The notes under the pieces were generated by a model. It did not search any database, had not been told where the DNA came from, and worked only from the letters and a program-made list of their open reading frames with translations. A stretch of DNA of 64,000 nucleotides. Source: Echinicola shivajiensis. Lineage in GTDB: Bacteria > Bacteroidota > Bacteroidia > Cytophagales > Cyclobacteriaceae. The stretch is from NCBI RefSeq assembly GCF_018642165.1, contig NZ_JAHHZM010000002.1:434001-498000 (forward strand), read 5' to 3'. Position 1 is the first letter of the stretch. Each line of letters begins with the position of its first letter. Below, piece after piece: positions 43,879 to 53,203 of this stretch. Made by a program: the position numbers and the translations under genes.

Positions 43879-45186
43879 TTATTTAATTAATTTACCTTCT
43901 TTATTGAAAATTTCAGTTTTTAGAATTTCACCATCCCTATCAAAGTATTTCCACTCGTGGTATTTCTTATTATACCAAAATTCCCCTTCTTCTATTAGCT
44001 TACCATCTTCTCCGAAATGCTTATAGGGTCCCATTCTCCAATCAAGGTCATAGGTGGTGACAGTATTTAATTTTCCATTGGGATAATATACTTTTTCCTC
44101 ACCTTGTTTCATTCCTGCTTTAAAGCCTCCCTCTAACAATAATTGACCATTTTGGTCAAAGCGTTGGTAAGTGCCATCCCATTGGCCCTGCTTATAGGGG
44201 ATGATTTCCACTTTATTTCCTTTATCATCAAAAACGTTAACAATTCCCTCAGGGAGCTTATTGGTGAATTTGATGGTTTTGAGGATTTCACCGTTTTCAT
44301 GGAAGAATTCATGGGTGATTTTTTCACCATCCTTATTATATGAAATGATTTCAGCTTTGCTTCCAGAGGGGAAATTGATGCGCTGTTGACCTATAGGTAT
44401 TCCATTTTTGTATTCGGCCTCTTCTCTTAAACTACCAGAATTGTAATATGATTGGAATTTTCCTTCTGGCTTGCCTTTTTTGTAAAGACCTGTTTGAGCA
44501 ATTTTTCCATTTTCAAAATAGCTGGTAAATAGTCCGTTTTGTTGACCATCTTTGTAGATCGCTTTTTCCTCCAATTTTCCACTTGGGAAATAAGCAATAA
44601 GCTCACCTTCTAATTGACCATTGTCATAATGCTCAATAGAGGAAAGCTGCCCACTTTCATAGAAGGTCTTGAAAACTCCATCCAATACACCAAAATCATA
44701 ATTTGCAATGTTCATGACTTCACCAGAAGGGAAGTACTGAATGCTTTGCCCATGAGGCTTATTGGAAAAAAAGGTTGTTTTCTGTTTAATGGAGCCATCA
44801 GGATAATAGGTGCTCATTTCCCCTTCAAGTACATCTGCTGTGAAATGGGCTATTTGGATTAGGTTGCCATCCAGATCATAAGAATAGGATTCCCCTTCTC
44901 TTTTATCTTCTTTGAAATTAATGACTTTTAGGGTGTCTCGTTTTTCAGGAGAGAAATAAACAAAGAGCCCTTCTCTTTTTCCGTCTTTCCAATTGCCGGC
45001 AGTTTGTAGGGCTCCATTTTCGTAGTACAGTTTATAGGGGCCTGTAATTTGCCCGTCTACTTCTTTGTATTCTTCTTTGATTTGGGTTTTTTCCAAATCA
45101 TAATAAGTGATAATCTTTTCCTGGCCAAAGACCAAATGGTTGCTGATTATAAGCAGGAATAAGGCTGGGAAAAGTTTGTTGACCAT
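43879..45186 (-). CDS. MORN-repeat protein of the YwqK family, secreted
   Basis: 435 residues with a signal peptide (1-21). About sixteen repeats of 22-25 residues fill the rest, each with the pattern YxxxGxLxxxxxYxxGxxxG (for example YYENGALQTAGNWKDGKREG and YFPSGKLEEKAIYKDGQQNG). MORN repeats bind lipids or proteins. The automatic family name mentions a YwqK antitoxin, but no toxin gene is nearby, so that role is not supported here. Probably periplasmic. Upstream of thiolase with 22 bases between. Confidence 0.82.
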   Translation of the reverse strand: MVNKLFPALFLLIISNHLVFGQEKIITYYDLEKTQIKEEYKEVDGQITGPYKLYYENGALQTAGNWKDGKREGLFVYFSPEKRDTLKVINFKEDKREGESYSYDLDGNLIQIAHFTADVLEGEMSTYYPDGSIKQKTTFFSNKPHGQSIQYFPSGEVMNIANYDFGVLDGVFKTFYESGQLSSIEHYDNGQLEGELIAYFPSGKLEEKAIYKDGQQNGLFTSYFENGKIAQTGLYKKGKPEGKFQSYYNSGSLREEAEYKNGIPIGQQRINFPSGSKAEIISYNKDGEKITHEFFHENGEILKTIKFTNKLPEGIVNVFDDKGNKVEIIPYKQGQWDGTYQRFDQNGQLLLEGGFKAGMKQGEEKVYYPNGKLNTVTTYDLDWRMGPYKHFGEDGKLIEEGEFWYNKKYHEWKYFDRDGEILKTEIFNKEGKLIK

Positions 45187-45207
45187 AGGGCTTAGAAAGA
45201 TAGTATT

Positions 45208-46389
45208 TTAACTAAGGTTTTGAATGACCATGGCAGAAGCACCTCCTCCGCCATTACAAATGCCGGCAACACCAATTTTACCTTTTTTATGCTTAAGCAC
45301 GGAGTTTAAAGTTGCTAGGATTCTTGCACCAGAAGCTCCTAAGGGATGGCCCAATGAAACCGCACCCCCAAATACATTTAGTTGATCTGAAGATAAGTTC
45401 AGCTGTTCTTGGTTAGCAAGGGCTACTGCGGAAAAGGCTTCGTTGATTTCATAATAATCGATATCAGCATTGCTTAAGCCTGCATTTTCTATGGCCTTGG
45501 GTATGGCTAGGGCAGGAGCAGTGGTGAACCAGATAGGATCCCTGGCGGCATCTGCAAATCCCAGGATTTTGGCAATAGGTTTCAATCCCAGTTCTTCAGC
45601 TTTTTCTTTGCTTACCAGTACCAAAGCTGCTGCTCCATCATTCATGGTGGATGCATTGGCGGCAGTTACTGTACCTTCCTTATCGAAAACAGGTCTAAGA
45701 TGAGGGATCTTTTCAAAAATGACATTTTTGAATTCTTCATCTTCATCTATGACAATGCTTTCACCTTTCCGGCCTTTGATTTCTACAGGAATAACCTCTT
45801 CTTTGAAATAGCCATTTTTCCAAGCTTCTGCGGATCGCTGATAGGATTGTATGGCATATTTATCTTGTGCTTCCCTGGATATGTTCATATGCTTGGCCGT
45901 ATTCTCGGCACAATTTCCCATTGGAAAATCATAGTAGACTTCATGCAAGCCATCTTTTGCCAGGCCGTCTACTAATTCACTATTGCCAAATTTATATCCA
46001 AAGCGCGCTTTTGGGATATAGTAGGGGACATTGGACATACTTTCCATTCCTCCGGCCACCATAATATTGTTTTGCCCGCACATGATTGACTGGGCGGCAA
46101 ACATGACTGATTTCATCCCTGAAGAGCAAACCTTGTTTACTGTAGTACAGGGAACATTATAGTTGATTCCTGCCCCCAAGGCCGCTTGACGAGCTGGAGC
46201 TTGTCCCAAATTAGCAGAGAGCACATTCCCCATAATGACTTCCTGAACAGCTTCGGGTTCAATTTTAGCTGTTTTTAGCGCTCCCCTTATGGCCTGTGCA
46301 CCTAATTCAATGGCACTGAGTCCAGATAACTTTCCTCCGAAACTCCCCAAGGGAGTTCTGACAGCAGATATGATATAAACTTCTTTCAT
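45208..46389 (-). CDS. atoB: Acetyl-CoA acetyltransferase (thiolase)
   Basis: 393 residues. The nucleophile is C88 in NKVCSSGMKS; the His and Cys of the active site are in GGAVSLGHPLGASGARIL and GICNGGGGASA. The length and segments fit a degradative or biosynthetic thiolase that makes or splits acetoacetyl-CoA. No beta-oxidation partners lie in the window. The name AtoB is a family-level assignment. Confidence 0.9.
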   Translation of the reverse strand: MKEVYIISAVRTPLGSFGGKLSGLSAIELGAQAIRGALKTAKIEPEAVQEVIMGNVLSANLGQAPARQAALGAGINYNVPCTTVNKVCSSGMKSVMFAAQSIMCGQNNIMVAGGMESMSNVPYYIPKARFGYKFGNSELVDGLAKDGLHEVYYDFPMGNCAENTAKHMNISREAQDKYAIQSYQRSAEAWKNGYFKEEVIPVEIKGRKGESIVIDEDEEFKNVIFEKIPHLRPVFDKEGTVTAANASTMNDGAAALVLVSKEKAEELGLKPIAKILGFADAARDPIWFTTAPALAIPKAIENAGLSNADIDYYEINEAFSAVALANQEQLNLSSDQLNVFGGAVSLGHPLGASGARILATLNSVLKHKKGKIGVAGICNGGGGASAMVIQNLS

Positions 46390-46427
46390 TTGGGCTTATT
46401 GGTTATAGGGTCATAGAAATTTATCAA

Positions 46428-47090
46428 TTACCAGTCAGGGAGGTTTTTGTCAGGTCGCTTGGTGGCCTTTTTCCTGGTTTGCTGTATATACTGCATTTCT
46501 GCATTGTTCATAGCATCTAGGATTTGCTCTGCCTGTTCTGGTGAAATATTCATCTGTTGTAATTTCTGCTTGAGTTCCTCCATTGCTTTTTCCCTTTCAC
46601 TCAAATCACTCTCTTGGGTTGACTTCTCCTCGGAGGCTTCTTGACGATCGGATTTTTCGCCACGTTTTTCATCCATTTTTTCAGATTCTTCAGCACCATC
46701 TTCCTGGGTTTGCTCTTCACCCTGACCGTCCTTGGATTCTTTTTCTTGCTGTTGCTGGTCTTGCTGATCTTGATTTTGATCGCCTTCCTGTTGCTGATCT
46801 TGGTTTTGCTGATCCTGTTGATCCTTATTCTGCTCTTTTTGATCTTGGTTTTCTTTTTCCTGATCTTCTTGCAATTTATCCTTTAGAGCGTTGAGCTTCG
46901 GGTCATTGGGGTATTTCTGCAGTCCTTCCTGCAATATTTCCCCTAGCTTGGCATAATCAGTATTGACATATTGTTTGGCTGCTTGGTTAAAATATGCCAT
47001 GGCAGTTTGGGCCTGCACATTTTCTGAAGCCAAGCCGAAAAACAGCATGCCAATGGAAAAGCAAATTATTTTAATTTTCATTGATTTCAT
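46428..47090 (-). CDS. BatC-like TPR protein with a Gln/Asp/Glu-rich tail
   Basis: 220 residues with a signal peptide (about 1-27). A short TPR-like helix pair (30-75, FNQAAKQYVNTDYAKLGEIL) leads into a low-complexity run of Q, D, E and N from about 78 to 170, then a helical C-terminus. It overlaps the previous TPR gene by 20 bases. The Bat operon context (next two genes) makes a scaffold function in the periplasm likely. The composition bias produces long spurious frames on the other strand. Confidence 0.72.
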   Translation of the reverse strand: MKSMKIKIICFSIGMLFFGLASENVQAQTAMAYFNQAAKQYVNTDYAKLGEILQEGLQKYPNDPKLNALKDKLQEDQEKENQDQKEQNKDQQDQQNQDQQQEGDQNQDQQDQQQQEKESKDGQGEEQTQEDGAEESEKMDEKRGEKSDRQEASEEKSTQESDLSEREKAMEELKQKLQQMNISPEQAEQILDAMNNAEMQYIQQTRKKATKRPDKNLPDW

Positions 47091-47724
47091 TGATGTCTCC
47101 TAAGTTCTTAATAAACTCCTGATAGTGAGAAACAGTTTCATCGATTTCCAATGCCTTGTTCATGATATCCAAAGCTTCTTTAAATTTGAATTGGTCTACC
47201 AATTCATCAGCTTGGGCTTTCATGCGTTTGGCATAATTGGATGGTTCCTGCTGGTCCTGGTTTTCATTCTGCTCCTGATCCTTTTGTTGGTCTTCATTTT
47301 GTTCCAGCCATCTGGCTAATAGCTCATAGTTATAACGTGCTATGTCATTGGTAGGATCTTTGATCAATGCCGTTTTAAATGCCTGTAGGGCTTCCTGATA
47401 TTTTTCGCCTCTACCATGTAATACGCCGTTTTGGTTGGCTGCTGATGAGGCAATGGCCTTATTATTGGCAGCACTGAGCTCAAGGAATTTCCTTTGGGCT
47501 TCTTCTTGCTGCTCATTAAACTGATAACTTAAGGCGAGGTCAAAATTTGCTTCCTCAGCGGTTATACCAAATTCATTGAGTAGGCTCAGATGCTGACGTA
47601 CTGATTCCTCATATTCTGCTTTGGCATATTGTTCTGCAGCTTGGTCTATGGCCTTGTTTCTCTCAGAAATTTGGCTCCAAGATGAAGGGATCAATAGAAG
47701 TGTGGTCAGAATAATCTTATTCAT
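47071..47724 (-). CDS. TPR-repeat protein, BatC-like
   Basis: 217 residues with signal peptide MNKIILTTLLLIPSSWSQ. Three or four TPR-like helix pairs (about 20-130, ALSYQFNEQQEEAQRKFLEL and YQEALQAFKTALIKDPTNDIARYNYELL) are followed by a Q/E/D-rich linker (130-150) and a final helix. It follows the VWA gene by 19 bases and overlaps the next. Resembles BatC proteins of aerotolerance operons. Confidence 0.8.
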   Translation of the reverse strand: MNKIILTTLLLIPSSWSQISERNKAIDQAAEQYAKAEYEESVRQHLSLLNEFGITAEEANFDLALSYQFNEQQEEAQRKFLELSAANNKAIASSAANQNGVLHGRGEKYQEALQAFKTALIKDPTNDIARYNYELLARWLEQNEDQQKDQEQNENQDQQEPSNYAKRMKAQADELVDQFKFKEALDIMNKALEIDETVSHYQEFIKNLGDINEINEN

Positions 47725-47743
47725 AGTTATGGGGCATCTCTAT

Positions 47744-48709
47744 TTACATACTGATTGTCCTAAGCGGTAAGATCATGTCCAATAGGGCAAGGCCCAAAGC
47801 CGCTAATAAGAAATAGAAATATTTATTGGCAGAGGCTTCTACGGTTCTGGAGCCGGTAACAGTGCCTTCTACTTTTTCAATGACAGTAATCAACTGCGGG
47901 ATTTCCTGTGCATTATTACTGATTTCAAAATATTGTCCATTGGTCTCACTGGCAATCCTTTTCAAAGTAGTGCTTGAAAGTTTACTGATTGCTGGACCGC
48001 TGGAGTTTTTGTCCATCATTACACCACTTCCCTTGGGGATAGTACTTCCTTTTTCGGTACCAACACCGAGGCTGAAAACCCGAATTCCCTCTTCTTTCAT
48101 GTTTTCTATAATAGTGTTGAGGTTGTCTCCAAAGTTTTCCCCATCGCTAATCAAGACTATGGATTTTGACTTTGGATCTTGGTTTTCATCTGTTTTGAAC
48201 TTTTGAATGGCAAGTGCCAATGGAGCGGCAATATCAGTTCCATAATTAGGGACAAGATTGGTGTGGAGACCATCCAAATGAAGCTGCAGTACATTCTGGT
48301 CAAAAGTCAAGGGACACTGCACGAAGGCCTCAGAACTGAATATGATCAGTCCAATTCGGTCAGTGCTGAAATTCTTGATTAAGTTTTTAAGCTCAAATTT
48401 TACCCTCTGCAGCCTTGAAGGACCTATATCCTGGGCATTCATGGACTGCGAAAGGTCTATTGCTATGAATATGTCCTTACCTTCTTGTTTTATTTCCTTG
48501 GTGGCATTGCCTACGGAAGGGCCAGCCAAGGCTACCAGAAACAAAAGGAAATAAAGTATCCTCAGGCCCATTTTCAACAAAAGGCGGTGAGTTTTGACTT
48601 TTAACTTTTTATTAATAATGTAAAAACGGTATAAATATACCGTATAGAGCAGTGTGAAAATCACTGCCATTATTGTCAACAAAGAAACATTAGGATATGC
48701 CCAAATCAT
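47744..48709 (-). CDS. batB: VWA-domain membrane protein, BatB-like
   Basis: 321 residues. Two N-terminal membrane segments (about 8-26 and 48-68), then a von Willebrand A domain with complete MIDAS motif DLSQS (start of the domain), Thr in GTDIAAPLA and Asp in ISDGENFGDN, and a last membrane helix near the C-terminus. This is the BatA/BatB type; the Bat operon affects oxygen and stress tolerance. No moxR, DUF58 or batA gene accompanies it here. Confidence 0.85.
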   Translation of the reverse strand: MIWAYPNVSLLTIMAVIFTLLYTVYLYRFYIINKKLKVKTHRLLLKMGLRILYFLLFLVALAGPSVGNATKEIKQEGKDIFIAIDLSQSMNAQDIGPSRLQRVKFELKNLIKNFSTDRIGLIIFSSEAFVQCPLTFDQNVLQLHLDGLHTNLVPNYGTDIAAPLALAIQKFKTDENQDPKSKSIVLISDGENFGDNLNTIIENMKEEGIRVFSLGVGTEKGSTIPKGSGVMMDKNSSGPAISKLSSTTLKRIASETNGQYFEISNNAQEIPQLITVIEKVEGTVTGSRTVEASANKYFYFLLAALGLALLDMILPLRTISM

Positions 48710-48941
48710 GCCTTGAAATTAGGAATTTTAAATCAAAACGAAACAATGCCCATAAAATTATTACGGTCCATTGGCTATAGCTGGTACGTATGTCGGAGTA
48801 ATTAGTTAATAGTAAACTTACTAGCATAGATATCACAAAAAAAATACTAACTTAAATTGGAATTTTGTTTTCAGGCAGAATGATTAAAGTAAAGGATTTT
48901 GATTACCCATGTACCCAAATAGAATAACCAAGAGTTTCCCT

Positions 48942-51338
48942 ATGAAGCATTTTTTGTTTTGCCTGATGATTTTTTGGCTGATTGGCTTTTGTCCTTTTAT
49001 GGGGATCGCTCAGGAAATAAAGAAAATCAAAGGAGTTATAAGTTCTGAAAAGACAGGAGAAGCACTCCCTGGGGCATCCATTTTTTGGCTGGGGGAAGAA
49101 ACCAAAGGCGTGGTCAGTGATGAAAAGGGTTTTTTTGACATAGAGGTAATCGAACTGCCCCAAACCTTGGTAATTACTTTCGTGGGATATGAAATAAAGC
49201 ATATACCAATAGATAGAGCCAATTTAAGCACAGAGTTAAAGTTGGAATTGGGTGAACTGTTACAGAATTTGGAAGAGGTGGTAATAGAAGGAGGCAGTGA
49301 AGATTCACCAATTGAGAGTGTTGATTTGGGTAGGAATACCATTCCCATTAGTACATTAAAAAATATCCCCTCCCTATTTGGAGAAGTAGATGTACTCAGA
49401 AGTCTACAGTTATTGCCTGGAATACAGACCGCAGGTGAAGGCACTACAGGATTATTTGTCCGGGGTGGTTCATCCGACCAAAACCTGATACAACTTGATG
49501 GGGCTCCAGTCTACAATCCATCTCACTTTTTCGGGTTTTTCTCTGTTTTCAACCCTGATGCTTTGGAAAGCGTGGACCTCTACAGGGGGAATATTCCAGC
49601 CAGAATGGGAGGGAGACTATCATCGGTTGTAGATGTGAAGATGAAAACCGGTCGGACGGACCGGATTCATGGTGAGGGTGGAATAGGAACCATCAGTTCT
49701 AAATTGAGCCTTGATGGACCTTTGTTTTCAGATAAATCATCATTTGTACTATCAGCTCGAAGAACATATGCAGATTTGTTTTTGAAGGCTTTTGGAAGTG
49801 ATGAAGTGAAAAATAACCTGCTGTATTTTTATGATTTAGGAGGGAAGCTGGAATTTCGGACAAGTGATAGGGATAAGCTCACGTTTACTACTTTTTTAGG
49901 AAATGATTATTTGGAAGTAGATGGCCTTTTTGCCTTTGGCTGGAAAAACTGGGTGAATAGCCTTAACTGGAATAGATTAATCAAGGAAAACCTGTTTTTG
50001 GAAATCAATGGATATTATTCCCAGTACGGATATAATCTAATTATCGAAGACGAGGAAGATGGGTTTAGCTGGGAGAACCTCTTGTCTGAAGGAGGCTTAA
50101 GAGGAATAATCAACTGGTCCGTTAATGATAAGATCAATTTAGAAGGAGGTTTTCAAAACCGGTATTACCATTTTTTCCCTTTAGAAATGGAAGTTGAGCC
50201 TGGGAGCAGTTTGGAACCTGTGGTGACCAATCCTGTCAATGCTTTTCAGTACGACGCATTTGTTTCTGGGAATTTTGATATTAATGAAAGACTAAAAGTA
50301 GAAGCGGGTTTAAGGGTAAGTGCCTATCATCAAATTGGGAAAGGAGCAGAATATATTTATAGAGATGGTCCAAGTAGTGAGGAAGAGGATATATTGGATA
50401 CGCTCTTTTACAAACCATTTAAAAAAATGCAGTTTTACCATGGATTGGAACCCCGCTTAGCTTTTAGGTTTAAGATTAATGAGCAACTTTCCCTCAAGGC
50501 AGCCTATAATAGAAATTACCAATATTTACAGATTGCTGCTAACAATTCAGCTGGACTCCCTATAGATAGATGGGTTTTATCAAATAGGTATATTGACCCA
50601 CTTAGTCTCGATCAATATTCACTTGGGATATTCAAATCATTTGGAGAGCAAGATTGGGATTTGTCTTTGGAAGGATATTATAAGGACTATGATAATATCG
50701 TGGATGTAAAACAGGGGGCTGATTTATTATTCACTGACAATATTGAGGCAGAGTTGCTAAAAGGCCAAGCTTGGTCTTATGGGGCTGAACTTATGCTGAA
50801 GAAAAATTCGGGAAGTTTTACAGGCTGGCTAAGCTATACTTATTCAAGGACTTTCCGGAAAGTACCAGGTATCAGTTTGGGAGAAGCCTATAACCCTAGG
50901 TATGATAGGCCTCACGACTTAAGTTTGGTCTTGCAACGAACAATTAATCCAAGATTACTGGCCAATATTACCTTTATATATTCTACGGGCCAGGCAGTCA
51001 GTTTTCCCGTGGGTTCCTATGCTATGGATAGACAGGAAATCCCACTATATGGGCCCATAAGAAATGAAGACCGTTTTCCTGACTATCACCGGATGGACGC
51101 TTCAATTACCTGGAAAAATAAAGACAAGGGTAAAAAATGGAAAGGAAGCTGGAATTTCAGTATATATAACCTTTATGCTAGAAAGAATCCCTATTTATAC
51201 CAGTTTACAGATATCATCAATAATGATGTGAATTATCAATCCTCCCCAGACGATGAAATATTTTCAAGAAGGCCCGGAGTGGTAATGACTTATCTGTTTA
51301 CTGTATTGCCATCGATATCTTATAATTTTGAATTTTAA
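48942..51338 (+). CDS. TonB-dependent receptor with carboxypeptidase-like N-terminal domain
   Basis: 798 residues from ATG 48942 (MKHFLFCLMIF), with signal peptide to about residue 24; the upstream ATG at 48909 adds eleven residues without a signal-like start. Residues about 27-110 are the carboxypeptidase-regulatory-like domain (IKGVISSEKTGEALPGASIFW), then a plug with LQLLPGIQTAGEGTTGLFVRGGSSDQNLIQLDGAP, then a 22-strand barrel ending in NFEF. A DUF4249 lipoprotein starts 4 bases after its stop. Such pairs import unknown substrates; no sugar-degradation genes lie alongside. Confidence 0.92.
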   Translation: MKHFLFCLMIFWLIGFCPFMGIAQEIKKIKGVISSEKTGEALPGASIFWLGEETKGVVSDEKGFFDIEVIELPQTLVITFVGYEIKHIPIDRANLSTELKLELGELLQNLEEVVIEGGSEDSPIESVDLGRNTIPISTLKNIPSLFGEVDVLRSLQLLPGIQTAGEGTTGLFVRGGSSDQNLIQLDGAPVYNPSHFFGFFSVFNPDALESVDLYRGNIPARMGGRLSSVVDVKMKTGRTDRIHGEGGIGTISSKLSLDGPLFSDKSSFVLSARRTYADLFLKAFGSDEVKNNLLYFYDLGGKLEFRTSDRDKLTFTTFLGNDYLEVDGLFAFGWKNWVNSLNWNRLIKENLFLEINGYYSQYGYNLIIEDEEDGFSWENLLSEGGLRGIINWSVNDKINLEGGFQNRYYHFFPLEMEVEPGSSLEPVVTNPVNAFQYDAFVSGNFDINERLKVEAGLRVSAYHQIGKGAEYIYRDGPSSEEEDILDTLFYKPFKKMQFYHGLEPRLAFRFKINEQLSLKAAYNRNYQYLQIAANNSAGLPIDRWVLSNRYIDPLSLDQYSLGIFKSFGEQDWDLSLEGYYKDYDNIVDVKQGADLLFTDNIEAELLKGQAWSYGAELMLKKNSGSFTGWLSYTYSRTFRKVPGISLGEAYNPRYDRPHDLSLVLQRTINPRLLANITFIYSTGQAVSFPVGSYAMDRQEIPLYGPIRNEDRFPDYHRMDASITWKNKDKGKKWKGSWNFSIYNLYARKNPYLYQFTDIINNDVNYQSSPDDEIFSRRPGVVMTYLFTVLPSISYNFEF

Positions 51339-51342
51339 ACTT

Positions 51343-52173
51343 ATGAAGTCCTCAAAATACGGCATAGTAATCATTACTATTCTTCTTCTTAGCTCCTGTT
51401 TGGAAGAAGTTAGGCCGGTATTACAAACTGCTCCTTCCCAGACGGTTATTGAGGGTATATGGACTGATAATAGAAGTATTAATGAGGTGATTATAAGCCA
51501 AAGTCATGATTATTATGATTCTACTGGTTATAAGTCGGTAGAATCTGCAGAAGTATATATAATAGAAGAAGATAGGCAGAGAAGGATTGATTTTCAGTTT
51601 GTGAGCAGTTCTTTGAAATATCTTCCCGAAACCAATATTGTTCCAAGGGAAGGAAGAGTTTATTCGCTGCATGTGAAACTGGGAGGTGAACATCATGTGT
51701 CAAGTGGTACATTATTGGAGGCACCAGAAATAGACAGCCTAACTTATTCCTATAAAGAAGGAAATTTGATCAGAGATGAGGGGTATTATATAAAGGTGAA
51801 TGGGAAAATCCCTTTTGAAGAAAATAATTATTATAGGGTGAAAGTGGTGAGGAATGATACCTTGTTAAACAGAAGGGGGGATTATCTGCTTTTTGATGAT
51901 ACCTTTGGAAAAGGAGCCATAGAAGATGGTTTTGATATTGATAATATTGTTTTCAAAAAGGGAGATGTGGCCAGGGTGTCCCTGTATAGATTGAACAAAG
52001 ATGCCTATGATTATCTGAAGAGCCTCCAAGGATTCCTTTTCAATGATGGAGGACTTTTTAGTCCTTTGCCCGAAAATCCACCAAGTAATATCCAATTGCT
52101 TGAAGGTGAGAATGCTGCTTTGGGATATTTTATGGTAGGTCCAGTAGTAACAGAAACAATAACGATAGAATAA
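51343..52173 (+). CDS. DUF4249 lipoprotein
   Basis: 276 residues from ATG 51343; a TTG at 51328 in frame is not needed. The lipobox is LLSSC (C18). Residues beyond about 25 are beta-rich, with VIEGIWTDNRSINEVIISQSHDYYDSTG, the opening of DUF4249. This family partners with the TonB receptor type just upstream, probably as a surface-exposed lipoprotein. Function unknown. Confidence 0.88.
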   Translation: MKSSKYGIVIITILLLSSCLEEVRPVLQTAPSQTVIEGIWTDNRSINEVIISQSHDYYDSTGYKSVESAEVYIIEEDRQRRIDFQFVSSSLKYLPETNIVPREGRVYSLHVKLGGEHHVSSGTLLEAPEIDSLTYSYKEGNLIRDEGYYIKVNGKIPFEENNYYRVKVVRNDTLLNRRGDYLLFDDTFGKGAIEDGFDIDNIVFKKGDVARVSLYRLNKDAYDYLKSLQGFLFNDGGLFSPLPENPPSNIQLLEGENAALGYFMVGPVVTETITIE

Positions 52174-52369
52174 GGGACTAATAAGGTTTTATGAGCTAAT
52201 TTTTAAGGGGCTCTTTATGATTTTTTTGTATTTTTAGCTTTTGAAGTCGCAAAGAATGGCTTCAAAAAGGATTTGTTAATCACCAGGGAAATCCGCATAA
52301 ATCTGTATATCAAATATTTAGGGTTGACAAGATTTGTCGGGGAGTTTTGGTTAAATTTAATATCCGCAG

Positions 52370-53197
52370 TTGAAGGAGCCACAAAAGAAATTTATAGAAA
52401 TAAGAAAAGTAATTGAGGACAAGAATCCTTCACTTTTGAAGTGGGTTCCTGGCTTTGTTCTCAGTTATATCCGTCGCATAGCTCATGAAGATGATATCAA
52501 TTATGTTATGGGCAAGTTGGGCCATCTTCAAGGCCTAGACTTTGTAAATGGACTGATAGAGGAATTCGGGGTAAAGATTGAGCTTAAAGGTGCTGAGAAT
52601 ATTCCTAAGGACGAAAGCGTGATCTTTGCTTCAAATCATCCTTTGGGTGGATTGGATGGAATTGCCTTTATGTATGCCCTAGGAAAACACCGTAAGGACT
52701 TGAGGTTTTTAGTGAACGATATCCTCACCAATATCAAAAATTTTGAGCCTCTGTTTGTACCAGTAAATAAACATGGCGCACATGGAAGGTCTGCTGCACG
52801 GCTGATAGAGGAGACCTATGGAGGAGATGAGGCGGTATTGGTTTTTCCAGCTGGCTTGGTTTCAAGAAAGCAAGAAGGAGGGATAAAAGATTTGGAATGG
52901 AAGAAAAGCTTTATTGCGAAAGCCAAGAAATATAAAAAAGATGTAGTTCCTGTTTATATTGAGGGAAAAAACTCATCGTTTTTTTATAACCTGGCCCTGA
53001 TCAGGAAAAAACTGGGGGTCAAAGCAAATATTGAGATGCTTTATTTGGCAGATGAAATGTTTGGCCAAAGGAACAAAAAAGTAACTATACATGTAGGAAA
53101 ACCCATTTCTTACAAGTATTTTGATGATTCGAAAAGTGAAAAGTACTGGGCAGAGGAAGTGAAAAATACCGTTTACTCCATAGCCACAGAAAGTTAA
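52370..53197 (+). CDS. glsA: Lysophospholipid acyltransferase-like, probable GlsA (O-acyltransferase of aminolipid synthesis)
   Basis: 275 residues from a TTG; the next in-frame ATG would remove the first 46 residues and there is an in-frame stop 9 bases before the TTG. The acyltransferase motif reads SNHPLGGLDG, with five residues between His and Asp, and the second motif region PAGLVSRKQEGG is also visible. PlsC-type enzymes usually have HX4D. The next gene is a GNAT acyltransferase; such pairs make N-acyl-O-acyl-glycine or -ornithine lipids in Bacteroidota. Inferred from context. Confidence 0.72.
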   Translation: MKEPQKKFIEIRKVIEDKNPSLLKWVPGFVLSYIRRIAHEDDINYVMGKLGHLQGLDFVNGLIEEFGVKIELKGAENIPKDESVIFASNHPLGGLDGIAFMYALGKHRKDLRFLVNDILTNIKNFEPLFVPVNKHGAHGRSAARLIEETYGGDEAVLVFPAGLVSRKQEGGIKDLEWKKSFIAKAKKYKKDVVPVYIEGKNSSFFYNLALIRKKLGVKANIEMLYLADEMFGQRNKKVTIHVGKPISYKYFDDSKSEKYWAEEVKNTVYSIATES

Positions 53198-53203
53198 GTT
53201 TTT

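Noticed and set aside
43879-45186. YwqK-type antitoxin role
   Set aside because: No toxin gene is adjacent and the protein has a signal peptide; only the repeat family is supported.
46583-46894. Long plus-strand frames opposite the Gln/Asp-rich tail
   Set aside because: They are shadows of the low-complexity coding sequence and translate to Leu/Ile-rich repeats.
52238-52269. Inverted repeat CTTTTGAAG / CTTCAAAAAG as a terminator after DUF4249
   Set aside because: No T-tract follows on the plus strand and the loop is AT-rich; kept as insignificant.
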